A stretch of DNA of 64,000 nt from Paenibacillus tyrphae (GCF_000722545.1 NZ_JNVM01000008.1:62001-126000); one strand, 5' to 3'. Counted from the stretch's first letter, positions 34,399 through 42,701 are shown. Notes: generated from the letters alone by a model not told the origin. Made by a program: numbers and translations.

Positions 34399-35148
34399 AT
34401 GGATTTATTTTATGAAATACATGGCGAGGGCCAGCCTCTTGTCATGCTCCATGGAGGCGGAACCGATATGCGGGATTGGACTTTACTTGCTCCTCTCCTT
34501 TCCAGACATTTCAAAGTCGTTACCGTTGACGCTCGCGGGTGCGGAAAGTCTCCTGCTCCGACGGAGCCCTCCAATTATATCGAAGATGTGCTTTCTCTTC
34601 TGAACCACTTGAACATCGAACAGGTTACACTCGTAGGAAATTCTATCGGTGGACAGATCGCAACTGAATTTTCGCTGTCCTACCCAGAACGTGTGCAAAA
34701 TCTTATTTTACTCTCACCAGCACTGTCAGGATTTGTTCACTCTACGGATTTAATAGAGGTGCTCCAACGAGTGCAAGCCGCCGTACCCGATGTTGTTAAA
34801 ATGACGGAGCTTACGCTCGCCTCCCCATTTTACACCATCTCCAATAAAAGCCCGCAACGCGGTCTCATGGTGGAGATGACGGAGCATAACATCAAAAAGA
34901 TGTTCGAGTGGGCTACACCAAAATCGATTTGGCCGAAGCCTCCTGCCATTGAACGATTGGACCAACTACAGGTAAGAACGCTATTCATCCTAGGAACACA
35001 CGACTTTGCTGACTGTTTCCGGATAGCCGACCATTTTCGCGCGGTTCCTAACATTCATTTTGTTGAAATCCAAGGGGGAGACCATAAGATCAACCTTACT
35101 CATTCGGAAGAGGTGTATAAGAATATAGTTACGTTTTTGGAAGCCTAA
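34399..35148 (+). CDS. alpha/beta hydrolase
   Basis: 249 residues from ATG 34399 (GGAGGGA upstream). GQPLVMLHGGGTDMRDW (oxyanion H-G-G), VTLVGNSIGGQIATEF with the nucleophile Ser in G-N-S-I-G, TLFILGTHDFADCF with the acid Asp, and GGDHKINLTH with the catalytic His complete the triad. Substrate unknown. Controlled by the divergent TetR-family repressor, so it may be induced by its substrate or a toxic compound. Confidence 0.88.
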   Translation: MDLFYEIHGEGQPLVMLHGGGTDMRDWTLLAPLLSRHFKVVTVDARGCGKSPAPTEPSNYIEDVLSLLNHLNIEQVTLVGNSIGGQIATEFSLSYPERVQNLILLSPALSGFVHSTDLIEVLQRVQAAVPDVVKMTELTLASPFYTISNKSPQRGLMVEMTEHNIKKMFEWATPKSIWPKPPAIERLDQLQVRTLFILGTHDFADCFRIADHFRAVPNIHFVEIQGGDHKINLTHSEEVYKNIVTFLEA

Positions 35149-35200
35149 ACTTTTAATGATCAACGTTGACTAAGAGCAAAGTTAAGGCTTGATTAAGGAA

Positions 35201-35283
35201 TGCTGCCCGTTACTTCAACGAATCCAGGGAGCAGCTGCCGCTAGGCGACCTGCTCCCAAAATCGTACCCGTCATTTAATCAAT
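35201..35283. repeat. composite island repeat, copy C
   Basis: TGCTGCCCGTTACTTCAAC (35201-35219), hairpin GGGAGCAG/CTGCTCCC (35227-35257), then AATCGTACCCGTCATTTAAT (35260-35279). ATCGTACCCGT here equals the IS110 bridge-RNA left guide. Confidence 0.8.
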
Positions 35284-35311
35284 CGTCGCAATTAATGACT
35301 AATCCAGACTT

Positions 35312-35815
35312 TTAAGTTTCAAAATTAATTCGAGTTAGAGTAACTACATAGTCTTCTGCTAGATTATCTCTCCATAATTTTTCTACATCTGATGGACCAA
35401 TATTGATCCCCAAGAATGAAGGGTCCAAGAATATTTCTTGCTTATTTTGAAGTATTATTTTCAATGCATCACATAATATTTCGTTAAGATTATCTACTTG
35501 TAAGTTATAAAACTCGATTTCTGCAACTTTATTATCTATTAATGGATTATTAAATATTATATTGCTGATTCTTGATTTTGCTGGGATAACATCTTCCAGA
35601 TCAATTTCTAATTGGACTGATATAGCTTGAGAAATTGATAACTTCGAATATTGCTCAACTGATTCTATCTTTAAAAGTTGACCATTAAATTCGAAAAATA
35701 GGTATCTCATAAGAGCCGTAAATTCAGTGACGCCTGTATCATCTGTATCTACGAAACCAGTTAAATAAATTTCATCTATAAAGCTATACTTAATTATATC
35801 GAGGATTTCTTTCAA
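35312..35815 (-). CDS. hypothetical protein, 167 residues
   Basis: Acidic, soluble, no signal or membrane segment: starts MKEILDIIKYSFIDEIYLTG and contains ISQAISVQLEIDLEDVIPAK, ending DYVVTLTRINFET. I do not recognise the family; the pattern resembles small cytosolic immunity-type proteins, but that is only an impression. Low GC, island-borne, flanked by repeat copies C and D. AGGAGGTT lies upstream... the plus-strand text at 35818-35827 reads ATAACCTCCA, giving a good RBS on the minus strand. Confidence 0.65.
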   Translation of the reverse strand: MKEILDIIKYSFIDEIYLTGFVDTDDTGVTEFTALMRYLFFEFNGQLLKIESVEQYSKLSISQAISVQLEIDLEDVIPAKSRISNIIFNNPLIDNKVAEIEFYNLQVDNLNEILCDALKIILQNKQEIFLDPSFLGINIGPSDVEKLWRDNLAEDYVVTLTRINFET

Positions 35816-35882
35816 GACATAACCTCCATTTGGAATCGCTCACATCACACCAAGATACCATAATCCGTTCCCTTTTTTTAAC

Positions 35883-35905
35883 TAACGTATCCGTTAGCTC
35901 AATGA
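35883..35905. repeat. island half-repeat, copy D
   Basis: TAACGTATCCGTTAGCTCAA and onward matches the right half-repeat (ATCGTACCCGTTAGTTCAA) with few changes. No hairpin is attached. Confidence 0.6.
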
Positions 35906-36049
35906 TCTGAAGAAATTGTTTCACTCAAGCTATTCCTCATAAATCTCTACGCACTTTTAAACCCAATTTGACGCCGAAATTAGGCATTCACCCTGCCTAG
36001 GGCGAATATCTTAAGGGGAAGTACATTTTTTAAAAATGAGGCGATACAC

Positions 36050-36829
36050 TTGGGATACTTCGTTACTGTGGAACCGGGCGTAAAAGTATTTATAGAGGAT
36101 ATCAATCCGAAGGGAAATAAAACGATACTTTTTATTCATGGATGGCCGCTAAACCATAACCAGTTCGAATATCAGTTCAATTTCCTTCCTAAGCTCGGAT
36201 ATCGTTGTATCGGAATGGACTGGAGAGGATACGGCAATTCGGATAAACCATTCGACGGCTACGGTTTCGACAGATTAGCAGATGATCTCCGTATGGTTAT
36301 CGAAGCGTTACAGCTAAAAAACATAACACTGGCAGGACACTCTACCGGAGGCGCGATCTCGATTCGTTATATGGCTCGCTACAAAGGGTACGGGGTATCT
36401 AAACTCGTCCTGATCGACGCTGCGTCTCCATCAAGCGTTCCAAAAGAATTTACGAATAAAATCATCGAAGAAACAAACAATGACCGTCCGAAAATGCTGC
36501 AAGACCAAACGGGGATTTTTTTCTTTCAGTACATTTCCGAACCGAAATCCGAATGGTTCTTTCTAATGGGTTTACAAGCTGCGAATTGGTCAACTTCCGC
36601 CATTATGGTCACGCTAAGAGACGAAAATGTTTACAACGATCTTGGACAGATCGATGTGCCCACATTAATTATTCATGGAATTCATGATAAAGTCGTTCCG
36701 TTTACCCAAGCTCAGGAAACAAATAAGCTGATTAAAAATTCGCGATTAGTTCCATTCCAATACAGCAGCCATTGCCCTTTTTTGGAGGAGCGCGATAGAT
36801 TCAACCAACTATTATCTTCTTTTGCATAA
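36050..36829 (+). CDS. alpha/beta hydrolase, haloperoxidase-like
   Basis: 259 residues from TTG 36050 (GAGGCGAT upstream). TILFIHGWPLNHNQFEYQFN, CIGMDWRGYGNSDKPFDGYG, ITLAGHSTGGAISIRYMARY (nucleophile elbow G-H-S-T-G-G), LIIHGIHDKVVPF (acid Asp) and SSHCPFLEERDRF (His) match cofactor-free haloperoxidases/esterases. The real substrate is unknown. Overlaps the 3' end of the convergent phosphatase remnant. Confidence 0.88.
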   Translation: MGYFVTVEPGVKVFIEDINPKGNKTILFIHGWPLNHNQFEYQFNFLPKLGYRCIGMDWRGYGNSDKPFDGYGFDRLADDLRMVIEALQLKNITLAGHSTGGAISIRYMARYKGYGVSKLVLIDAASPSSVPKEFTNKIIEETNNDRPKMLQDQTGIFFFQYISEPKSEWFFLMGLQAANWSTSAIMVTLRDENVYNDLGQIDVPTLIIHGIHDKVVPFTQAQETNKLIKNSRLVPFQYSSHCPFLEERDRFNQLLSSFA

Positions 36830-37100
36830 CGCATCGGATTAGGCCGCACCATCGCTCCCCATAAATATAATCCGATAATGCCCGATGATTGAGTAAATCT
36901 GCCCGAGTATTTGAAGCTGGGAACGCCCGTTGCAAGTCACTGCTTACGACACGATGTAATTGAAAACTGCTTTGATTTTCCTTAAGATAAGAACCTAGTT
37001 TTTCTGATTGCCTATATCCTTCAACTATAAGTCCTCGTTGACTCCAGCCACCACGAAATCCTTCCTCGTCTATACCATGTCTTATAAAATAGATAGCCAT
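36801..37100 (-). pseudogene. truncated histidine phosphatase
   Basis: From ATG 37100 (GGAGGGA upstream) the product begins MAIYFIRHGIDEEGFRGGWS with the catalytic R-H-G and continues to VVSSDLQRAF, the second conserved block. It then ends after about 99 residues, half the usual 180-200, and the last 20 residues look unrelated. The second catalytic His and the C-terminal half are missing, so it is a remnant. Confidence 0.7.
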
Positions 37101-37185
37101 TATTCCCTCCTGAGTTTTACGGAAAATGTTAGTTCTGTTTTTCCATTGCAATTCGAACACTAATAACATTAACACATATTGGAAG

Positions 37186-37231
37186 TAACCTGCCCTTTAG
37201 TTGAGCGGCGGTTCAATAAAACAACCGCCGC
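37186..37231. repeat. island half-repeat plus hairpin, copy E
   Basis: TAACCTGCCCTTTAGTTGAG followed by GCGGCGGTT/AACCGCCGC (37205-37231) just after the integrase stop; likely also its terminator. Confidence 0.65.
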
Positions 37232-37237
37232 TGCAAT

Positions 37238-37966
37238 TTAAAAGTAACGACGATAGAGTTCTCGTCGACACTCCCCACGTAATTGAGCATATATCTGGGT
37301 CGTCGATGCTTTTTCATGGCCTAACATGCCTTGGATAAAGTCTAATGGTGCTCCGTTATCCAGCAGCTGACATGCATAGGTATGGCGAAACCGATGAGGA
37401 TAAACATTAACCCCAATCTTTCCCCGATTCGCGAGCCTTTTTGATTCCCACCTAATGGTGGGGATGGCCATCCTACGTGTAGGATGTTTGTCTGTCACAA
37501 ACAAAGCTTTGCAGGAGTCTTGTCGATTTACTAGGTATTTTTTCAACCATACCTTACACTCGGTCGTGAAATAAACTTCTCTCTGTTTGGAACCTTTACC
37601 ATTAACAATAGCAGAGCAGTTTTCCCAATTCAGATCCTCAATGTTTATTTTCTGAACTTCACCAACCCGGCAACCAGTACTGTAAAGGAATTCAAGAATT
37701 GCTCGTTCCCGTAGCGATAAACACGATATTTTCAAGTTTATCACGTCTTCCTCAATTAAAAACTTTGGGATTCGCTTATCCATCTTGGGTTCTCTTAATT
37801 TTAATGAAGGATTTGAAGTTAAGTACGTTTCTTCGTATGCGAAACGAAAAAGGGAACGAATAAAACGGATGCGGTGTCCTAAACTACTAGGTTTCAATCT
37901 GTCGGATTGTTTCGCTAAGTATTCTTTGAGCAACTGCAATGTGACATCATGCGGTAGTGGATTTAC
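37238..37966 (-). pseudogene. tyrosine integrase, C-terminal part of a split gene
   Basis: 242 residues in the integrase frame, beginning VNPLPHDVTLQLLKEYLAKQ. The core-binding domain continues (RIRFIRSLFRFAYEETYLTS) and the catalytic domain is complete: YSTGCRVGEV (Arg I), VNGKGSKQREV (Lys), HRFRHTYA (H-x-x-R) and LGHEKASTTQIYAQL (nucleophile Tyr). The first part of the gene is at 39036-39164 on the same strand; the two join in frame with no residue lost. The open frame that runs upstream of 37966 merely translates the ssrA remnant. Joined, the protein would be 284 residues, the usual size. Confidence 0.85.
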
Positions 37967-37967
37967 A

Positions 37968-38018
37968 TGGTGGAGGCGAAGGGAGTTGAACCCCTGTCCG
38001 AAGATCACGCCACAAACA
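37968..38018 (-). ncRNA. 3' end of ssrA (tmRNA) as remnant/att-like site
   Basis: On the minus strand GGACAGGGGTTCAACTCCCT is a T-arm (AGGGG/CCCTT stem, TTCAACT loop), followed by the acceptor strand CGCCTCC and ACCA. GTTTGTGGCGTGATCTTC in front agrees with the 3' region of Paenibacillus-type tmRNA. The rest of ssrA (tag reading frame, 5' GGGGGCG) is not present. The 3' ends of ssrA are classic integrase targets; here it sits at the junction inside the integrase gene. Confidence 0.7.
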
Positions 38019-38117
38019 TGAAATAACTCCCAGATAAAGTTAACTATCCGATAACAAATAGTTTGTATACTTTTCATATAGCATCACGCCATACATTATA
38101 GAAAGGAAGACTAAACT

Positions 38118-38747
38118 ATGGGTATTCATACGTATTTCCAATCGTTAACCGATTTAGAAAGAATTATCCGTTGCCCAGGCAGATTCAAATTTCAGGAGCA
38201 CAGTGTATCCGCTCATTCCTGGAAGGTAGTTCAATATGCCAAAACGTTGGCTGATATAGAAGAAAGTAATGGAGTTGTTGTTGATTGGAAAAAGCTTTAT
38301 GAAATAACAAGCAGCCATGATTACGGTGAGATTTTTATTGGAGATATTAAAACACCTGTGAAGCATTATTCACTAGAACTTCGAGCCATGCTGCAACAAG
38401 TAGAAGAAGGCATGGTTGCCCATTTCATTGACGAGCATATTCCAGAAGAATTCCAGCATATATTTCGCAGTCAACTGCGGGAAGGCAAAGACGATTCAGT
38501 AGAAGGAAAAATATTGGAAGTCGCTGATAAACTCGATCAGATTTATGAGGCCTTTACTGAGTTACAACTAGGGAATACAGATAAAGAATTCATTCTGATG
38601 TATCGAAATGCTCTAATAAAAATTAAAGGGATTCAACTCCATTGTGTTGACTATTTCCTTCAACATATTTTGCCTGATATCGTTATTGCAGGATCAAAAT
38701 CTTCAATCGATTTTGAACAGATTACGAAGGATGCATTAGCTTCATAA
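38118..38747 (+). CDS. HD-domain phosphohydrolase, YfbR-like
   Basis: 209 residues from ATG 38118 (AGAAAGGAAG upstream). Metal-binding residues are in place: FQEHSVSAHSWKVVQYA (first His), EITSSHDYGEIFIGDIKTPV (H-D) and ILEVADKLDQIYE (last Asp). YfbR-like enzymes dephosphorylate deoxynucleoside monophosphates. The gene sits on the 1.07-kb segment (37967-39038) that splits the integrase, between the ssrA tail and its own terminator, so it is the cargo of that insertion. Confidence 0.85.
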   Translation: MGIHTYFQSLTDLERIIRCPGRFKFQEHSVSAHSWKVVQYAKTLADIEESNGVVVDWKKLYEITSSHDYGEIFIGDIKTPVKHYSLELRAMLQQVEEGMVAHFIDEHIPEEFQHIFRSQLREGKDDSVEGKILEVADKLDQIYEAFTELQLGNTDKEFILMYRNALIKIKGIQLHCVDYFLQHILPDIVIAGSKSSIDFEQITKDALAS

Positions 38748-39004
38748 TATCTACAACTCTTTTCCCCTTCCACCTCTAGTTAATATCTCAAATTTGTATC
38801 TCCTCTATCCGTTCAAAAAAACAGTGCCAAAATCCATACACTGATAAATCCTTGGCAGTACATGTCCATTTCTGCCCCTTTGAAGACTTTTCCTTCTTTT
38901 TCGTGTTGCAAAAAAGACACCATCTATGGACTGTTGACAAATTGCTCTAGCATTGAATCGTATCGAGGTCTATGGGAGAAAATAAATAATTGAATGATAA
39001 ATGA

Positions 39005-39037
39005 AGCGAGGGAACTTGGAGTCCTTCGCTTTTTTTT
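39005..39037 (+). terminator. terminator after the HD-domain gene
   Basis: AGCGAGGGA and TCCTTCGCT pair with one mismatch around an 8-base loop, followed by eight T. It forms the right end of the segment inserted in the integrase. Confidence 0.8.
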
Positions 39038-39164
39038 AATCTATATCCCCGAGATCTGAAACCAGCATCTTTAGCTGCAAGCCATAGGCTTTCAATGTAT
39101 TTGGACTAAACCCTTGGATTCGATTGTCCGCTTCATAATGGTACCAAATTTCGCTTAATTTCAT
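39036..39164 (-). pseudogene. tyrosine integrase, N-terminal part of the split gene
   Basis: From ATG 39164 (GGAGGT six bases upstream) 42 residues read MKLSEIWYHYEADNRIQGFS, then PNTLKAYGLQLKMLVSDLGD, the first half of a SAM-like core-binding domain. The stop codon is created by the poly-T of the inserted segment. Removing 37967-39038 joins ...GDID directly to VNPLPHDVTL. The start and RBS are intact. Confidence 0.85.
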
Positions 39165-39233
39165 AATAAAACCTCCTATTGGAGCAATTAATTCTAGTTT
39201 GCTTCTAATAGAAGGTTTAAGACTGATTGATTC

Positions 39234-39256
39234 AACTAGCGTGCCCGTTAGTTGAA
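39234..39256. repeat. island half-repeat, copy F
   Basis: AACTAGCGTGCCCGTTAGTT and on, the right half-repeat, at the 3' end of the DUF2332 gene. Confidence 0.65.
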
Positions 39257-39266
39257 TGTTGACGAA

Positions 39267-40292
39267 TCATAATTTCCACTTAAACCAACGGCCGTGTCCG
39301 TCTGTTTCTGCCAGTGTTTCACTGTATTCATTCCCATTAACGAAGTAATCAAGATGAAGGTCTAGGTCCCACATATTGTTATAGAGATGAAACACTTCCC
39401 GTTCTTTACCCAAGAATTGAATATGCTCACTCAATTTCTTCTTCGCATCGGCCGGTATCTGGTTGGCCACATGGGTATGAAAAATACAAATTGTTGAATC
39501 GTGAGAAACGGTTGGGACTATTTCCGGGAGAATGGATACTCCATCTCCCTCAATTAGCTCTAAATCCTGGCTTTTAACGCAATGAGCAGCTTTTTCAAAA
39601 TACGAATTACGCTCCTTATGTTCAGGCCAAATCAATGCTTTTAGCCAAAGGTAATCTTCAGGATCATTTAGGTTATTTACATGTAAATCCAAACCGATTC
39701 TGCGTATGACAGGTGGACTATGCTCAAACAATAATGGGAATCTATCTCCTTTAACATCTGCACTTATCTCTAAAGTCGATTGTTTAGATCCGTACTTTTG
39801 GTTGGATTTGTAGGAGTAGCTGTATTTGTCCCACAAGAGTTGAAGGCCTGCGCTTGTTCCTATTTCTACAAGGATTAACGGCTTCTTTGTTATTTTATAA
39901 ATACGACAAAAGCTGGGGTACAAATATGCGCATCGTCGGACTTCGTTAGTTTGGACAAGTTTGTTTTCTAAAAGCTGAATGATCTCATATTCGTTCTGCA
40001 TACAAAAATCCTTGAAACAATTTATAGCTCCTGAAGATTCCTTTGGTTCGTCTACAATGCTGGGGTAATACGCGGTCAACTCATGTTCTTTCCCACTTAA
40101 AAGCAAATAATGAACCGCCCCAAGTAAGAGGTTAGGTACAGGCTGTCCAGGTTTCGAATGTGCAGCCATTTTAAGCAAGTCCAGGTCATTTGCAATGTTC
40201 CCTGCAAGATGTTCATAAAGACTGCTCGAGTTTTTACATTCCATTTCTGCAAAAATCTTAAATCGTTCCGATAGCACATCAATATGCAACAC
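39267..40292 (-). CDS. DUF2332 family protein
   Basis: 341 residues from GTG 40292 (AGAAAGG upstream; the frame is open up to 40328). The pattern is that of DUF2332 (PF10094): FAEMECKNSSSLYEHLAGNI near the N-terminus, NEVRRCAYLYPSFCRI, then LILVEIGTSAGLQLLWDKYS with a methyltransferase-like G-x-S-A-G-L, VIRRIGLDLHVNNLNDPEDY, LWLKALIWPEHKER and STICIFHTHVANQIP. The E-x-G-x-S-A-G loop suggests nucleotide or SAM binding, but no reaction is established for the family. Island gene next to the IS110 element. Confidence 0.85.
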   Translation of the reverse strand: MLHIDVLSERFKIFAEMECKNSSSLYEHLAGNIANDLDLLKMAAHSKPGQPVPNLLLGAVHYLLLSGKEHELTAYYPSIVDEPKESSGAINCFKDFCMQNEYEIIQLLENKLVQTNEVRRCAYLYPSFCRIYKITKKPLILVEIGTSAGLQLLWDKYSYSYKSNQKYGSKQSTLEISADVKGDRFPLLFEHSPPVIRRIGLDLHVNNLNDPEDYLWLKALIWPEHKERNSYFEKAAHCVKSQDLELIEGDGVSILPEIVPTVSHDSTICIFHTHVANQIPADAKKKLSEHIQFLGKEREVFHLYNNMWDLDLHLDYFVNGNEYSETLAETDGHGRWFKWKL

Positions 40293-40420
40293 ATCCACCA
40301 CCCTTTCTAGATAGTGGTATAGTATCATGAATTATCGATAAACAATGCTTCAAATTTCCTATCTCATCGATAGCACTTCTTTATCGCATAATTACATTAA
40401 AAATGATGGGTATCATTGGA

Positions 40421-40434
40421 AGTATCCTACCCGT
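40421..40434. repeat. left half of repeat copy G (IS110 target, left flank)
   Basis: AGTATCCTACCCGT is the left part of a repeat copy whose continuation, GTTTTAGCTCAAAGCGGCGG, resumes at 42009. The GT at its end is the likely core dinucleotide, duplicated at both IS ends. Confidence 0.75.
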
Positions 40435-40440
40435 CGTATT

Positions 40441-40660
40441 ATGAGGTCAGCCAGTTTTTACTGGTTGACCACTTTTCATTTAGTGGGGTATTTATCGGGT
40501 AGCCGGGGCTGAACGATCGTACCCGTGGGAACGCATCCCGTAGCTAAAACTGTTCGCCCCCTACTTGTAGAAACCATGTTTAAGCTGGTTGGGACACCGA
40601 TCCCGCATAACAAGCGATGCTGTGGAACTGCAAGCAGTATAGGGGTTACCGGCAATATTT
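40441..40660 (+). ncRNA. predicted IS110 bridge RNA
   Basis: A 5' stem-loop, GGTCAGCCAGT/ACTGGTTGACC (40445-40470), is followed by a long stem GTAG..GGGGC.GAAC (40499-40514) with GTTC.GCCCC.CTAC (40552-40564). Its internal loop has ATCGTACCCGT on the 5' side (40516-40526) and AGCTAAAAC on the 3' side (40542-40550), capped by GGGA/TCCC. The first equals the left insertion flank (ATCCTACCCGT) at 10 of 11 positions; the second is the exact reverse complement of the right flank GTTTTAGCT (42009-42017). This is the target-binding-loop layout of IS110 bridge RNAs. A second structured part (about 40565-40640) contains AAGCTGGT, matching the IS right end TAGCTGGT at seven bases, as a candidate left donor guide; the right donor guide is less clear. 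Confidence 0.75.
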
Positions 40661-40676
40661 TTGAGGGGAGAAACTT

Positions 40677-41878
40677 ATGAATCCAGTCATCGGTCTAGAT
40701 ATTTCCAAGGGACAAAGCGAAGGACAAGCCTTTTTAGACAAAAGCAAGCCTTATGGTAAGACGTTTCGTTTTCATCACACCGTTGAAGGGCTACAGCAGC
40801 TTTTAAGCAAGGTAACGGAAATCCAGCAAAATACCGGAATACCCCCGCTTATCATCATGGAATCTACGGGGCATTACCATCAGGCTATTGTGCAATTCCT
40901 TGAAGAACAAGAGATTGTTTTTCTGGTGGTTAACCCTCTCATTTCTTACCAAGCGAAGAAATCTAGCCTCCACAAGGTAAAGACAGACGCGGTTGACGCA
41001 TACCAGCTTTGCGAGCTTTACTACAAAGAAGAATTCGAGGATCACAAGCGACGAGGAGTTCTGTTGTTAAACCTCCGTCATCTCACGCGGCAGCGTGATG
41101 CACTTACCCATATGTATGTTCAAGCCCAACTCCATCTTCAGGCAGCTCTAGATCAAGTTTTTCCTCAATATAGGGGCACCTTCGGGGATCTCTATTCAAA
41201 GGTTTCTTTGCTGCTTCTAAAGGAGTTTCCTACCTCTAAGGACATCCTGGAGTCTGGAGAAGCTAAGCTTGCCAAACGGGTAGCGTGCCTCTGCCCTACC
41301 GCTCGGAGAGCTGGGCTCGTGAGCGAGCGAAGCGTATCATAAAGGCTGCGGAAGAGAATCCGTTTAAAGAATCCATCTTCAGCAGCCATCTTGTTAGCAT
41401 TGATTTATTTGTAAAATTGCTACTTCAATACCAAGAGCATCTGTCCCACCTTGAGAATAAGATCGATGCTCTTGTTAAAGAAGTTGAGGATTTTAAGATT
41501 ATCCAGTCGATACCCGGAATTGGCAGCAAAATCGCGGCAACGATTCTGTCAGAGATTGGGGAAATCGACCGATTTAATCGCGCAAAAAAGTTAGTCGCAT
41601 TTGCTGGAGTTGATCCAAGCGTTTACTCTTCGGGGAAGTTCACTGCAACGACCAACCGAATTACGAAACGAGGTTCGAAGCAACTAAGACATGCGCTATA
41701 CATGGCTGTCCTTTGCGGGCTCAAAGACTCTAGGAACAAGAGGCTTCGTGAGTTTTATGACAAGAAGCGCGGCGAGGGAAAGCCTTATCGAGTAACAATT
41801 ATTGCATGCATCAACAAGCTTCTTCACTGGATTTATGCCATCTTGATCAAGAAGCAGCCTTTCCTTGATTTAACTTAA
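40677..41878 (+). pseudogene. IS110-family DEDD transposase, frameshifted
   Basis: Frame 1 (from ATG 40677, GAGGGGAG upstream) has the RuvC-like part: NPVIGLDISKGQSEGQAF (first Asp), LIIMESTGHYHQAIVQFL (Glu), SSLHKVKTDAVDAYQLCELY (D-x-x-D). It ends at 41342. The C-terminal Transposase_20 part is in the -1 frame up to 41878: IIQSIPGIGSKIAATILSEI, KLVAFAGVDPSVYSSGKF, with the catalytic Ser in this tail. The shift lies near 41275-41300. IS110 transposases are normally one ORF, and I see no slippery heptamer, so this copy is probably inactive unless supplied in trans. Confidence 0.85.
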
Positions 41879-42008
41879 GGCCCACCAAGTTCATATGACG
41901 TGAAAAACTTTCCATCAGTTATGAGGAAGGTTCTTAAGCATGCCCCAAATAAGTATAAGCCTTGTGCCAAAATTATTTAAGAGAAAAATGTTGACAACCT
42001 ATTAGCTG

Positions 42009-42030
42009 GTTTTAGCTCAAAGCGGCGGTG
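42009..42030. repeat. right half of repeat copy G (IS110 target, right flank)
   Basis: GTTTTAGCTCAAAGCGGCGG resembles copies D and E (TTAGCTCAA; AGCGGCGGTT) and continues the left half at 40421-40434. Confidence 0.65.
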
Positions 42031-42038
42031 TCATTCGG

Positions 42039-42509
42039 TTAAAATAATCCCCGGCGAATGAAATTAGCCGTCACGGGGACGTTGCCCACTTCCCTCGACC
42101 ATACGGACAATTGACCGATATGGTGGATTTCATGGGCGATGACATGCCGCATAATTTCTCCATATTTGAAGATAACCGGCTCCCCCTTTGGCGTTAATTC
42201 CGATAAATCCTTCAATTCCATTTCATTGGTCCACGACATGACAAAAGGACGAACTTCCTCGTGAAACTTGGCGGATAAATCCGTTACTTTCTGCAGGCTG
42301 GCATAGGATTCGAACGGCTCCGTGAAGTCTGGCTTCCCTTGCAGACCAGATATCCAGCTGAATTCCACATCTGCAACATGAAACAATGTGTGCAAAATGC
42401 CTCCGGTCCCGCCTGTCCGCTTCTTGAGCAGTTCTTCTTCGGAAACGTCTTGGCACCAAGCGAACCAGTCTTGCCGAACTTGCCAGTTATACTCGAATAA
42501 TTTCAACAT
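42039..42509 (-). CDS. DinB-family protein
   Basis: 156 residues. Four-helix DinB/YfiT-like fold with the three metal-binding His: ILHTLFHVADVEFSWISGLQ (first His) and MRHVIAHEIHHIGQLSVWSR (H-x3-H). The family includes bacillithiol and other thiol transferases. A leader ORF and terminator lie upstream under a good promoter, which suggests attenuation control. Coding sequence is somewhat GC-richer than its island neighbours. No strong RBS alternative; AGGAGGC precedes ATG 42509. Confidence 0.88.
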   Translation of the reverse strand: MLKLFEYNWQVRQDWFAWCQDVSEEELLKKRTGGTGGILHTLFHVADVEFSWISGLQGKPDFTEPFESYASLQKVTDLSAKFHEEVRPFVMSWTNEMELKDLSELTPKGEPVIFKYGEIMRHVIAHEIHHIGQLSVWSREVGNVPVTANFIRRGLF

Positions 42510-42547
42510 CTGTTTTGCCTCCTAATAAAATCCTGAATTTTAAACAT

Positions 42548-42579
42548 AAAAAAGACCACGGGCAATCAAGCCCATGGTC
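42548..42579 (-). terminator. terminator/attenuator upstream of dinB-like gene
   Basis: On the minus strand GACCATGGGC and GCCCGTGGTC pair (one G-T/mismatch) around a 6-base loop, followed by TTTTTTA. It lies between the leader ORF and the DinB gene. Confidence 0.8.
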
Positions 42580-42607
42580 AGAATCGAGCGGACACGCACG
42601 GCGTATC

Positions 42608-42673
42608 CTAAATCAACATCTGTTCCGTAAGGGGGGCTAGTTGCGACACAACATCTATGCGGTTTTTATTCAT
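42608..42673 (-). CDS. putative 21-residue leader peptide
   Basis: ATG 42673 follows AAAGGAGGTGGGAGCT; 21 codons (MNKNRIDVVSQLAPLTEQ...) end at TAG 42608. It lies 22 bp after a consensus promoter and 29 bp before a terminator hairpin, upstream of the DinB gene. This is the layout of translation-sensing leader peptides. Confidence 0.6.
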   Translation of the reverse strand: MNKNRIDVVSQLAPLTEQMLI

Positions 42674-42701
42674 AGCTCCCACCTCCTTTGTCAATGCCAT
42701 A

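Larger units (their letters stand above)
40435..42010 (+). mobile_element. IS110-family insertion sequence
   Basis: About 1.58 kb. Ends were placed by rejoining the interrupted repeat: ...TATCCTACCCGT on the left and GTTTTAGCTC... on the right, with GT as shared core. There are no terminal inverted repeats, as usual for IS110. The left 240 bp are non-coding and structured (bridge RNA); one frameshifted transposase gene follows; the right non-coding end is about 130 bp. It disrupts no gene but lies between the DUF2332 and DinB genes. Confidence 0.8.

Noticed and set aside
33501..35283. CRISPR-like regular repeats
   Set aside because: The repeats are irregularly spaced, separated by genes, and contain hairpins; no spacer array or cas genes are present.
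37967..38077. N-terminal 37 residues of the apparent integrase frame
   Set aside because: This stretch translates the ssrA 3' end; the true N-terminus is at 39036-39164.
40445..40470. Stem-loop 40445-40470 as a terminator of upstream genes
   Set aside because: No T tract follows, and its position at the start of the IS110 non-coding end fits the 5' stem-loop of a bridge RNA better.
41240..41342. Programmed -1 frameshift in the IS110 transposase
   Set aside because: No slippery heptamer or downstream pseudoknot was seen and IS110 transposases are normally a single frame; treated as a mutation.
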